Shown piece by piece: positions 43,220-51,444 of a stretch of 64,000 nt of DNA (within the stretch, counting starts at the first letter, position 1; every line of letters starts with the position of its first letter). The stretch is taken from assembly GCF_000281955.1 (NCBI RefSeq), contig NZ_AKKF01000140.1, positions 46,788 through 110,787 on the forward strand. The letters run 5' to 3'. Both the position numbers and the translations under genes were made by a program. The notes below the pieces were generated by a model. The model saw only the letters and a list, made by a program, of their open reading frames with translations, did no database searches and was not told the origin of the DNA. Origin of the DNA: Caulobacter sp. AP07 (GTDB taxonomy: Bacteria > Pseudomonadota > Alphaproteobacteria > Caulobacterales > Caulobacteraceae).

Positions 43220-44206
43220 ATGTACGATATCGCCATCCTGGGCGCCGGCCGCATCGGCCGCATCCACGCCAAGAACGTCGGCGGCCAGCCCGGCCTGCGC
43301 CTGAAATACGTGGTCGACCCGGTCGCGGCGGCCGCCGACGACCTGGCGGCCGAGATCGGCGCGACCGTCACCGATCTGGAGACCGCCCTGAACGATCCCG
43401 CCGTCGCCGGCGTCATCGTCGCCAGCTCCACCGACACCCACCTCGACTACTGCCTCAAGGCCGTGGCGGCGGGCAAGGCGGTGTTCTGCGAGAAGCCGAT
43501 CGACCTGGACCTGGCCCGCGCCCGCTCGGCGCAAGGCCTGCTGGGCGGCAAGGACGTCAAGCTGTTCCTGGGCTTCAACCGGCGCTTTGATCCCAATTTC
43601 CAGGGCCTGAAGGCCCGGTTGGCCGGCGGCGTCGTGGGCGCGCTGGAGACCGTGCACATCACCAGCCACGACCCGGCCCCGCCGCCGGTGTCGTACGTGA
43701 AGGTGTCGGGCGGCCTGTTCAAGGACATGGCCATCCACGACTTCGACATGGCCCGCTGGCTGTTGGACGAGCCGGTGACCGAGGTGTTCGCCGCAGCCAG
43801 TTGCCTGGTCGATCCGGCCATCGGCGAGGCTGGCGACGTCGACACCGCCAAGATCCTCTTGCGCACGGCCTCGGACAAGATCTGCGTGATCTCCAACAGC
43901 CGCCGCAGCGGCTACGGCTACGACCAGCGCATCGAGGCGTTCGGCGCCAAGGGCCTGGTGCGGGCCGACAACGTCATGGAAAGCACCGTCTCGGTCTGGG
44001 GCGAGGCCGGCGCGGCCACCGACAGCTTCCAGAACTTCTTCCTGGACCGCTACGCTGAAGCCTATCGCCGCGAGATGGCGCACTTCGCGGGGATCCTGCG
44101 CGGGGACGAGCTGCCGTCGGTGGGCTATGCCGACGGCGTCGAGGCCCTGGCCCTGGCCGAGGCGGCAGGCCAGTCGGCGCGGACCGGTCAGGTCGTGAAG
44201 CTCTAG
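43220..44206 (+). CDS. iolG: Second inositol 2-dehydrogenase-like protein
   Basis: A 328-aa Gfo/Idh/MocA protein with the same set of active-site features as its neighbour: ILGAGRIGRIHAKN, CEKPIDLDL and LFKDMAIHDFDMARW. The two are clear paralogues of equal length. A 66-bp segment encoding NSRRSGYGYDQRIEAFGAKG is 62/66 identical between them, far above the rest. The second copy may act on another stereoisomer such as scyllo- or D-chiro-inositol, which would be produced if different phytate isomers are used. It ends at a strong terminator. Confidence 0.9.
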   Translation: MYDIAILGAGRIGRIHAKNVGGQPGLRLKYVVDPVAAAADDLAAEIGATVTDLETALNDPAVAGVIVASSTDTHLDYCLKAVAAGKAVFCEKPIDLDLARARSAQGLLGGKDVKLFLGFNRRFDPNFQGLKARLAGGVVGALETVHITSHDPAPPPVSYVKVSGGLFKDMAIHDFDMARWLLDEPVTEVFAAASCLVDPAIGEAGDVDTAKILLRTASDKICVISNSRRSGYGYDQRIEAFGAKGLVRADNVMESTVSVWGEAGAATDSFQNFFLDRYAEAYRREMAHFAGILRGDELPSVGYADGVEALALAEAAGQSARTGQVVKL

Positions 44207-44233
44207 ACCGTCGTCCTCGTAGCCGACGCATGA

Positions 44234-44268
44234 GGGCCGCGCGGGCGGACACCGCGCGGCCCTTTTTT
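44234..44268 (+). terminator. Rho-independent terminator after the iolG pair
   Basis: Perfect 11-bp stem GGGCCGCGCGG / CCGCGCGGCCC, 7-base loop and TTTTTT, 28 bp past the stop of the second dehydrogenase. Confidence 0.93.
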
Positions 44269-44318
44269 CGTTCTGACCTCCGACAGTTCGGGTCCGGCTT
44301 CGCCGGAAGGAAGCACGC

Positions 44319-44349
44319 GAAAAAACAGCGGCCCCCTCGCGAGGGCCGC
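44319..44349 (-). terminator. Rho-independent terminator after the acid phosphatase
   Basis: Minus strand: GCGGCC ... GGCCGC stem with an inner CTCGCGAG pairing, followed by TGTTTTTTCG. It lies about 28 bp past the stop of the phosphatase gene. Confidence 0.8.
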
Positions 44350-44376
44350 CGCGCAGTTTCACCAAGATCGAGAGGT

Positions 44377-45630
44377 TCAGTTCTTCGCGGGATCAGCCAG
44401 CTTGCCGCCAACGATCTTCCTGAACGTTTCCAGCGGGCACACCGTGGCGTCGCCCTTCACGCCGCAGCCCGGGATCGGGAAGTACGAGAAGGCCGGCGGA
44501 TTGACGGCGGTCAGGGGCTGCAGCTCGCGCAGCTGGTCCATGCTCTGGGCGGTGTAGTAGGCGCGGACGAAGGCGTGGCCGCCGCCGTCCTTCAGCAACT
44601 CGAAACCCATGGCGCCGCCGGGCGGCGGATCGTCGCGCGGATAGTCGGCGGCGGTGAAGTGGGCGTCGAAGAAGGCGCGCAGGGCGGCGATGTTGGTGTC
44701 GTGGCCGACCAGCAGGGTCAGGCGGCCGGTGTCGGCCTCGCCGTTCAGGGCCGACAGCACGCGCTTGGCGATCGGGGCGGCATAGCGCTCGGCGATGTAG
44801 GGCGCGCCGACCTCGTAGTTGAACTTCACCGGATGGAAGCGGAGCATGGCCTGGATGTCGGCCTTGGACGCGCGTCCCCAGCCGACCTGGTCCATCGGCT
44901 TACCCTCGACATACTCCAGAAGGACCGTCTGGCCGCCCGTCGAGGCGATCGACAGGGCGCCTTCCAGGTCGGGGCTGTCGCCCTTGTTGCCCTTCAGCCC
45001 GGACGGCCGCTTGGCGAGGTCGCAGCCGGCCTTGGTGGCCGGATCGCAGCCCAGCACCCTTTGCAGGACCGCGAAGTCCGCCGCGTGGATGCGCGCCTCG
45101 GCGTGAACGCCGGGTTTCCGGCGCTCGGCGGCCTTCAGCGCGACCGCGCCGTCGATGCCTTCCGCCGGATGGAAGACGGGATCGTCGTCCTCGGTCTGGG
45201 GATGGTCGACGACGATGCCGCAGCCGGGCTGCAGGCCTTCGACGAACGACTCCGCAGTCTTGATGGCGCGCGACTTGCCGCTGGCCCAGACCACGATCTC
45301 GCCCTTGGGCGCGCAGCCGTCGCGCGGGATCAGGCCGCGCGCGCCCAGGAAGGTGCGGTTATAGACCCCCATCAGCCGCGCGCCCTCGGCTCCGTGCGGG
45401 GTCAGCTCGCCGAACGGTGTGGTCCAGGTCGACCAGGGCTGGGCGGTCGTGCCTTCCGGCGTGGCCGGCGACTTGGTCGGCGGACGCACGCTGTGACGCA
45501 TCAGCATGACCACACGATCCAGCTTCAGGTCGCCGGTCGGGCCGCCGGTCGACGCGGCGCTCGCCGGGCTCGCGATCAGGGGCGCGGCGATCATCGCGGC
45601 CGTCATCAGTGCGTATCGAAGTCTCGCCAT
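44377..45630 (-). CDS. Histidine acid phosphatase, probable phytase
   Basis: The 417-aa periplasmic protein has a signal peptide (about residues 1-26, ASPASAA). The catalytic motif RHSVRPP (Arg45, His46, Arg49) is the RHGxRxP box with Ser for Gly, and the proton-donor motif GHDTN is near residue 310. This is the branch-2 histidine phosphatase family that includes AppA phytase and glucose-1-phosphatase. Six cysteines in C-terminal positions fit disulfides. The ATG at 45630 (GGGAGG upstream) starts the signal peptide. It is divergent from a beta-propeller phytase gene and shares its promoter block with the TonB receptor at 24-26 kb, so phytate is the favoured substrate. Confidence 0.88.
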   Translation of the reverse strand: MARLRYALMTAAMIAAPLIASPASAASTGGPTGDLKLDRVVMLMRHSVRPPTKSPATPEGTTAQPWSTWTTPFGELTPHGAEGARLMGVYNRTFLGARGLIPRDGCAPKGEIVVWASGKSRAIKTAESFVEGLQPGCGIVVDHPQTEDDDPVFHPAEGIDGAVALKAAERRKPGVHAEARIHAADFAVLQRVLGCDPATKAGCDLAKRPSGLKGNKGDSPDLEGALSIASTGGQTVLLEYVEGKPMDQVGWGRASKADIQAMLRFHPVKFNYEVGAPYIAERYAAPIAKRVLSALNGEADTGRLTLLVGHDTNIAALRAFFDAHFTAADYPRDDPPPGGAMGFELLKDGGGHAFVRAYYTAQSMDQLRELQPLTAVNPPAFSYFPIPGCGVKGDATVCPLETFRKIVGGKLADPAKN

Positions 45631-45680
45631 AACGCCTCCCTCGCCGCTCACCCTTGGCGGCGTGCTTGTTGACCGAGTTG

Positions 45681-45729
45681 TACGAACAGATATTCTATTT
45701 TGCAACTTGATTAGAATTTTCAGTGCAAT
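45681..45729 (-). promoter_or_regulatory. Phytase promoter/operator, shared with the TonB receptor
   Basis: On the minus strand TTGCAA (-35), 17 bp, TACAAC (-10), with TTCTAA, 8 bp, CAAAATAGAAT upstream. It matches 37 of 49 bases at 26763-26811 without gaps. It lies in the 191-bp divergent region between the two phytase genes and could act on both. Confidence 0.7.
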
Positions 45730-45821
45730 TTTTGTCGCCAAACCGTGTTTCGTCAGCGAGACGTCAGGGCCGGCGATCTAGCCAGGTCGCACGATTTCAG
45801 ATGCGACATCAGGGGGACCAC

Positions 45822-47852
45822 ATGATCCATCGCCGCACTCGCTTCACCGCCGCCAGCGCCTTGGCTCTGTTGATCGCCGCCCCGGCGCTGGCCCAGACAT
45901 CGAGCGCCCAGGTCACCGTTGCGCCGGTCGGCGCGACGACGCCTGCCGCGCAGGGCGGCGCCAACGCCGCCGCCCTGCTCTACAACGCCGCCGACCCGAC
46001 CAAGAGCGTCCTCGCCGCCACCGCCGAACTGGGCGGGCTGGCGTTCTACGGCCTGGACGGACAGCGCCGCTCGGCCCTGCCCGGCGGCGAGACCTATGGC
46101 GTGGACGTGCGCGACGACTTGATCGCGGTGCTGGATCGCAAGGACGGCCGCCTGCGCCTGTCGCGATACGACTTCACCACCGGCGCCGCGGCCAGCCTCG
46201 ACGCCCGCCCGCTGACCCTGGGCTACGCCGGCGAGGGTCTGTGCCTGCACAGGAGCGCCCGCGACGGCGCGCTCTACGCCTTCACGCTGGGCGGCGAAGG
46301 CCAGCTGGACCAATGGCTGCTGTTCCAGGCCGCAGACGGCAAGCTGGACGGGCGCATCGTGCGACGCCTGCACCTGTCGTCCGAAGCCAAGTACTGCGTC
46401 GCCGATGACGCCAGCGGCGCGCTCTATGTCGCCCAGCAGGCGGTCGGGATCTGGCGCTACGACGCCGATCCGGAGGCCGAGGCCGTGGCCACCGTGATCG
46501 ACATCAACCGCCTGGGCCGCATCCAGGGCGAGGTCGGCGGCCTGGCCGTCCTGAATGGCGGCGCCCAGGGAAACTACCTTGTGGCCGCCAACGCCGATGC
46601 GGGCGACTACAACGTCTATGACCGCAACGCCGACGACAAGTTCCTGGGCGCCTTCCGCATCCAGGCCGCCAGCGCGGACCTGCTAGAGGCCCCCTCGGGC
46701 CTGTTCGGCCTGCGCGCCCCCGCCGGCGCGGGCCTGCCGGCCGGCGCCCTGCTGGTCACCGACGACCGCAAGGTCGGCGCCAACACCCAGGTGCTGTCGT
46801 GGAAGGATGTCGCCGCCGCCCTGAACGTCTCGCCCGGAGCCGACACCCCGACGGTCGCGCCCAGCAAGCTGACCTTGGTGACGGCGACGATGGAGACCCG
46901 GCCGGTCGACCACGGCGGCGACGCCGCCGATGATCCGGCGATCTACGTCCACCCGACCGATCCGGCCAAGAGCGCCATCATCGCCACCGACAAGAAGGGC
47001 GGCATGCTGGTCTACGACCTGTCGGGCAAGCTTCTGCAGCACCTCCCCGACGGCAAGATGAACAATGTCGACCTGCGCCACGGCTTCAAGCTGGCCGGCA
47101 AGAGCGTCACTCTGGTCACGGCCAGCGACCGCACCCACAAGGCCGTCGCGATCTATACGATCGATCCCGAGACCCGGCTGCTGACCAGCGTCGCCGATGG
47201 CGTCCAGGCCACAGGCCTCTCGGACCCCTACGGTCTTTGCATGTATCGCAACCGCAAGGGCGCGACCTTCGTCTTCATCAGCGATCCGAACGGCCTGGTC
47301 CGGCAGTGGAAGCTGGTCGCCACCCCGGCCGGCAAGGTCCGCGCCCAGCCGGTGCGCGACGTCAAGTTCGACACCCAGACCGAGGGCTGCGTCGCCGACG
47401 ACGAGACCGGCAAGCTCTATGTCGCCGAGGAGGACGTCGCGCTGTGGACGCTGGGCGCCGAACCCGCGACCGGAACGGCGCGCAAGGCCGTGGCGCGCGT
47501 CGCCGACAATCCTGCCCTGAAGGATGATCTGGAGGGCGTGGGTCTGTACGCCCAGGCCGGCGGCAAGGGCTATCTGGTGGTCTCCAGCCAGGGCAACAAC
47601 AGCTACGCCCTGTTCCGCCGCGAGGGCGACAATGCCTATGTCGGCAGCTTCGCCGTGATCGCCGACGGGGCCAGCGGTATAGACGGCATCTCCGAGACCG
47701 ACGGGCTGGAGGTCACCAGCGCTTCGTTGGGCGCGGGCCTGGAGGGCGGCGCCTTCGTCGCCCAGGACGGCCGCAACGTCTCTCCGCCCGAGAACCAGAA
47801 CTTCAAGCTGGTGCCCTGGTCGACGATCGCCAGGAAGCTGGGGCTGAACTGA
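45822..47852 (+). CDS. Two-domain beta-propeller phytase
   Basis: A 676-aa exported enzyme. After a signal peptide (ending ALAQ) come two propeller domains. The C-terminal one (about residues 350-676) is complete: DDPAIYVHPTDP (370-381) and MNNVDLRHGF (413-422) are the calcium- and phosphate-site signatures of BPP phytases, followed by SDPYGLCMY, TEGCVADD and GISETDGLEV. The N-terminal one (about 40-340) keeps the fold (LTLGYAGEGLCLH, KYCVADDASGALYVAQ) but has lost both signatures (NAAALLY and GETYGVDVRDD in their place). It is probably non-catalytic and may help binding. The ATG at 45822 has AGGGGG upstream. It releases phosphate from phytate outside the inner membrane. Confidence 0.93.
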   Translation: MIHRRTRFTAASALALLIAAPALAQTSSAQVTVAPVGATTPAAQGGANAAALLYNAADPTKSVLAATAELGGLAFYGLDGQRRSALPGGETYGVDVRDDLIAVLDRKDGRLRLSRYDFTTGAAASLDARPLTLGYAGEGLCLHRSARDGALYAFTLGGEGQLDQWLLFQAADGKLDGRIVRRLHLSSEAKYCVADDASGALYVAQQAVGIWRYDADPEAEAVATVIDINRLGRIQGEVGGLAVLNGGAQGNYLVAANADAGDYNVYDRNADDKFLGAFRIQAASADLLEAPSGLFGLRAPAGAGLPAGALLVTDDRKVGANTQVLSWKDVAAALNVSPGADTPTVAPSKLTLVTATMETRPVDHGGDAADDPAIYVHPTDPAKSAIIATDKKGGMLVYDLSGKLLQHLPDGKMNNVDLRHGFKLAGKSVTLVTASDRTHKAVAIYTIDPETRLLTSVADGVQATGLSDPYGLCMYRNRKGATFVFISDPNGLVRQWKLVATPAGKVRAQPVRDVKFDTQTEGCVADDETGKLYVAEEDVALWTLGAEPATGTARKAVARVADNPALKDDLEGVGLYAQAGGKGYLVVSSQGNNSYALFRREGDNAYVGSFAVIADGASGIDGISETDGLEVTSASLGAGLEGGAFVAQDGRNVSPPENQNFKLVPWSTIARKLGLN

Positions 47853-47855
47853 GCC

Positions 47856-47890
47856 GGCGCCTATCGGCGCCAATTGCGAACCTTGGCGCC
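47856..47890 (+). terminator. Competing hairpins after the beta-propeller phytase
   Basis: Three GGCGCC blocks can pair in two ways: GGCGCC-TATC-GGCGCC at 47856-47871, or GGCGCCAA (47866) with TTGGCGCC (47883-47890) around a 9-base loop. There is no T-run. It probably ends the phytase transcript. Confidence 0.45.
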
Positions 47891-47954
47891 ACTGCCAAAA
47901 CGCGACCTGCAGCGCGGCCCGCGATAACGTTGGTTCCTCGGCTTCAATCGCAAT

Positions 47955-49493
47955 TCATGGTTCGCCGATCCACCGCAAAGCGGCCCGAGGCAGGCCTTCA
48001 TCATCGCCGGCGATCTCGCTGACCCAAACGACGACGCCATCCGGACGGACGAGCACGGCGCTTAGGCCTAGCCGATCCTCCGGCTCTCTGGCGACGTAAG
48101 ATACCCGCCCTTGCCAACGGTGGGCGAATGATTGAAGCGGCGCGCCGGAGGCAAAGTCCAGCAGCAGGGCCTTCCCGTCACGCAATCGTTCGCCCGTCCT
48201 GGGACCACCTGAAAAAGCGAAGTCGGGAACGCTACGGCCGACCAAAGGATGGTTCGAGCCGAGATCATAGCGCAGCGATACGTTCCAGACCTTCTCGGCG
48301 AAATAGGTGGCGCCGTCGCCCGTGGCGATGAGGTCACGGATGACGGCCTCCAAAGCACGGGTGCTTGGCGTGGGCCTCATCAGGGCGACCTGGGCGCGCG
48401 ACCAGTCGAGAATGCGGGCGCCTTCAGGGAGACGCTCGGCGGCATAGCTGTCGAGCAGCGCCGCAGGCGCCTCACCGCGGATGGTGGCGGCAAGCTTCCA
48501 GCCAAGATTCATGGCGTCGCCGATGCCGAGGTTCAACCCTTGGCCACCGAGCGGCGAATGGATATGCGCCGCGTCGCCCGCCAGCAGCACGCGCGCCCGG
48601 CGATATTCCGTCGCCTGGAAGGCTCGATCGGTCCAGGTCGCGGCGAGCTTGAGGGCGACTATGGTGACATCGACACCCGAAACCCGTCGCAGCACCGCCT
48701 GCACATGATCGAGCGTGAGCGGCTGGGTCCGATGAGCAGCCCCGCCGTCGAAATCGACCATGGCGATCACGCCAGGCCGCGCATATGTGTACATGCCGGT
48801 CGCGGTGTAGGTTCGCCCGGGGATGAGCGCGTCGGGATCGGCCAGCTCGACCTCGACCGAATACCCGGTGAACTCAGGATCGGTGCCGACGAAGGCGAAG
48901 CCGCCGGCCTTGCGCACAATGCTGCGGCCGCCATCGCATCCGACCAGCCATCGGCCGTGGAGGCTTTCGCCGCCGACTTGGACGGTGACGCCCTCGTCCG
49001 ACTGCTCAAGGCCCTCGACCCGCGCGCCGCGCCAGATCTCGGCGCCCATGGCGGTCGCCCGTTCGGCCAGAACGGTTTCCAGAGACTGCATGTCTACCGC
49101 CAGGTTGACGTCTGCCGACCCCGGCAGTCGATATGGCCAGCGGGCAGTATCGACCTGCTCATGGAAAAACTGGATGCCGGCGAAATGGCCGGCGGGGCGA
49201 CGCGGCGTCTGCATCCAATGGGAGGCGGCCTTGGCGGCGCCAGTGGACTGGTTGGAGCGTTGCGCGGCTTCGACCGCGTTCAAGAGGTCTCGACGGTCGA
49301 GGGCTTCGAGCGTCGGCGCCGATAGGCCGCGCATGCCGAACGGCAGCCCCTTGAGCGGGGAACGCGGATTCGCGGCCTGTTCGAGGACCACGACGGAAAC
49401 GCCGGCAAGCCTTAGCTCACAGGCGAGAAGGAGCCCAACCGGGCCAGCGCCGGCGATGACGACGTCATGGGTGTAAGGATGATGGATAGGCAT
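47955..49493 (-). CDS. FAD-dependent aromatic/polyketide monooxygenase, group A
   Basis: A 512-aa flavoprotein hydroxylase. It has the dinucleotide motif DVVIAGAGPVGLLLACEL, the DG region WLVGCDGGRSIVRKAGG and the GD motif RVLLAGDAAHIHSPLGGQGL. A C-terminal thioredoxin-like segment (about 400-512) follows. It resembles PheA/TfdB/MhpA-type phenol hydroxylases and the rifampicin monooxygenase group. The frame is open to 49616, but the ATG at 49493 with AAGGAG starts at the conserved domain. It is not in an operon; the substrate is unknown. Confidence 0.87.
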   Translation of the reverse strand: MPIHHPYTHDVVIAGAGPVGLLLACELRLAGVSVVVLEQAANPRSPLKGLPFGMRGLSAPTLEALDRRDLLNAVEAAQRSNQSTGAAKAASHWMQTPRRPAGHFAGIQFFHEQVDTARWPYRLPGSADVNLAVDMQSLETVLAERATAMGAEIWRGARVEGLEQSDEGVTVQVGGESLHGRWLVGCDGGRSIVRKAGGFAFVGTDPEFTGYSVEVELADPDALIPGRTYTATGMYTYARPGVIAMVDFDGGAAHRTQPLTLDHVQAVLRRVSGVDVTIVALKLAATWTDRAFQATEYRRARVLLAGDAAHIHSPLGGQGLNLGIGDAMNLGWKLAATIRGEAPAALLDSYAAERLPEGARILDWSRAQVALMRPTPSTRALEAVIRDLIATGDGATYFAEKVWNVSLRYDLGSNHPLVGRSVPDFAFSGGPRTGERLRDGKALLLDFASGAPLQSFAHRWQGRVSYVAREPEDRLGLSAVLVRPDGVVVWVSEIAGDDEGLPRAALRWIGEP

Positions 49494-49792
49494 AGTCGCT
49501 CCTTGGTCGATGGTGTTCGACCGGAGCGTTCCTCGAGCAGGAGATCGCGCGGACGAACGACGGGCGCTCGCCAGAGCGTCCAAAGTTCGTCGCGGGGATC
49601 CCAGGCGCGAAGCCAAAGACCAGAGCTTTCGTTACCGAAAGGACTTGGGCTTACCAGACCAAGTCTGCCTTTTCCGACGGGGCGTACATAGCGGAATGGC
49701 CTGCGGCCTTCAATCGCAGCCTTCGTTCGACAAGCGCCAGAAGCTGACCTTGGCCCCGCGCCGGAAAGCCGACACTTGGCCAGCGCTTAGCG
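49494..49792. other. Intergenic stretch, no gene seen
   Basis: No coding frame stands out in these 299 bp. It holds the upstream region of the flavin monooxygenase and a small hairpin, GACTTGG (49642-49648) with CCAAGTC (49659-49665), and near its right edge overlapping AGCGCT/GCTAGCG repeats. Confidence 0.5.
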
Positions 49793-50677
49793 CTAGCGAG
49801 CGCCAACTACCCTGGTCATCGTCAGAAATTCCAGGGCCTCGCGTTCGATCTTGTCCTGCTCCTCTTTTGGGAACTTGCCATGCACGCCCCCCGGCACAGG
49901 GTGGAGGAGGTTTTGAACGCCAGCCTTATCTAGGTCCGCCTTCAGCGCCAGCGAAGCCTCGTAAGGCACGGTCGGGTCCGCATCCCCATGAACGATGAAG
50001 ACAGGTGGCTGGCTTTTACGCACGTACGCCGCCGGCGACATCGTCGTCCATAGGGACTCCGGCCCTTCACCGATCCAACGCGCGGTCGACGGGCTCTTGA
50101 ACGCGCCGGGAAGGTCTGGCCGCAGGTGATAGGGTCCGTAGAAATCGAGGATCGCCGGAACGGTCGGCTGGTCGCGGCAGGCGGGCAGGTCGATGTCGTT
50201 GTTCCTGGGCAGCATGCCGGCCATCAAGGCCAAGTGACCGCCTGCCGAGGCGCCGTAGGGTACAATCCGCTTGGCGTCGAAGCCGTACGCCTTGGCGTTG
50301 GCCTTCACCCACGACAGGGCGCAGCGCACATCCTGCACCGCCGCAGGCGCGGGCGCGACGTCGGTCAGGCGATACTCAACCGTGACCACCGAGAACCCCG
50401 CCGCCAGATAGGCGCGGAAGCCGCCCCATCCAGCCGGCTTCTCGCCCTTCCACCACGCGCCGCCATGGATGTAGACCAGCACCGGGCGTGGACCCTTGAA
50501 CGCGGTGTTGCGGTAGACGTCGAGATGCAGGTCCTTGCCGCTGGGCTGCAGGTAGACGACGTCCCTGGTCGCCTCCGGCGCCGTGACCGGGATTCGCGTC
50601 ACGGGGTCGGTCGGGGTCTGGGCGGCGACGGGCGTCGCGCCCAGCAGGGCGATGGCGGCGAGAGCCTTGGCGATCAT
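49793..50677 (-). CDS. Exported alpha/beta hydrolase, carbohydrate-esterase-like
   Basis: A 294-aa protein with a signal peptide (MIAKALAAIALLGA, cleavage after VAAQ). Its catalytic setting is HGGAWWKGE (oxyanion hole), the nucleophile in PYGASAGGHLAL, the acid in HGDADPTVP and His in GGVHGKF. It is related to bacterial BD-FAE/acetyl-xylan-type esterases. It is the last gene of the PL6-PL17-MFS-SDR operon, 14 bp after the SDR gene, so a role in removing acetyl or other ester groups from alginate fragments is plausible, though not shown. The ATG at 50677 has GGGAGA upstream; longer frames are read-through. Confidence 0.82.
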   Translation of the reverse strand: MIAKALAAIALLGATPVAAQTPTDPVTRIPVTAPEATRDVVYLQPSGKDLHLDVYRNTAFKGPRPVLVYIHGGAWWKGEKPAGWGGFRAYLAAGFSVVTVEYRLTDVAPAPAAVQDVRCALSWVKANAKAYGFDAKRIVPYGASAGGHLALMAGMLPRNNDIDLPACRDQPTVPAILDFYGPYHLRPDLPGAFKSPSTARWIGEGPESLWTTMSPAAYVRKSQPPVFIVHGDADPTVPYEASLALKADLDKAGVQNLLHPVPGGVHGKFPKEEQDKIEREALEFLTMTRVVGAR

Positions 50678-50691
50678 CGACGTCTCTCCCA

Positions 50692-51444
50692 TCAGCTCAT
50701 CAGCAGGCCGCCGTTGATGTCCAGGCAGACCCCCGTGAGGAAGCTGGACTCGTCGCTGGCCAGATAGGCCACCGCGTCGGCGATCTCGGGCGCGCGGCCC
50801 TCGCGGCGCAGCGGGGTGCCGGCGGCGACACGGGCGCGGACCTCGTCCTTGGAGAACGTGTCGTGGAAAGTTGTCCCGATCATGCCCGGGCACAGGGCGT
50901 TGACGCGGATGCCGTTGGGACCCAGTTCCTTGGCCATGGCCTTGGTGAAGGTCATGATCGCGCCCTTGGCCGTGGCGTAGGCCGTGGCGCCGGGACCGCC
51001 GCCGTCCTTGCCGGCCTGCGAGGACAGGTTCACGATCGCGGCGCCGGCGGTCATGTGCGGGACCGCCGCCTGGGTGGTCAGGAACACCGAGGTCAGGTTC
51101 AGGCGCATGACGTGGTCGAAGAAGGCCTCGTCCATCTCGCCCAGCGTCTTGCGGGCCACCATGCCCCCGGCGACATTGACTAGGGCGCCGATAGGGCCAC
51201 CGAAGGTCGATACGGCCGTATCGATCAGCGCCTGGACGTCGGCGGCGGAGGTCATATCGCCTTTCAGGATGAGCGCGCGGCCGCCGGCCGCCTCGATCTC
51301 TGCGAGGGTCGCCTTGGCGCCCTCTTCGCTGCCGAAATAGTTGACGGCGACATTGGCGCCTTCGGCCGCCAGCTTCAGCGACACGGCCTTGCCGATATCG
51401 CGTGCGCCGCCGGTGACGATGACGGTCTTGTTGTTGAGGCGCAT
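50692..51444 (-). CDS. SDR oxidoreductase, probable DEH (4-deoxy-L-erythro-5-hexoseulose uronate) reductase
   Basis: The 250-aa short-chain dehydrogenase has a nucleotide motif VIVTGGARDIGKAVSLKLA, the NAG-type VNVAGG and a catalytic Ser in IVNLSSQAG with the YATAK Tyr-Lys pair. In alginate degraders an SDR enzyme reduces the unsaturated monomer product DEH to 2-keto-3-deoxy-gluconate. Position directly after the lyases and a hexuronate-type transporter supports that role. A 3-oxoacyl-type reductase is the family alternative. Its ATG overlaps the transporter stop (TGATG). Confidence 0.83.
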   Translation of the reverse strand: MRLNNKTVIVTGGARDIGKAVSLKLAAEGANVAVNYFGSEEGAKATLAEIEAAGGRALILKGDMTSAADVQALIDTAVSTFGGPIGALVNVAGGMVARKTLGEMDEAFFDHVMRLNLTSVFLTTQAAVPHMTAGAAIVNLSSQAGKDGGGPGATAYATAKGAIMTFTKAMAKELGPNGIRVNALCPGMIGTTFHDTFSKDEVRARVAAGTPLRREGRAPEIADAVAYLASDESSFLTGVCLDINGGLLMS

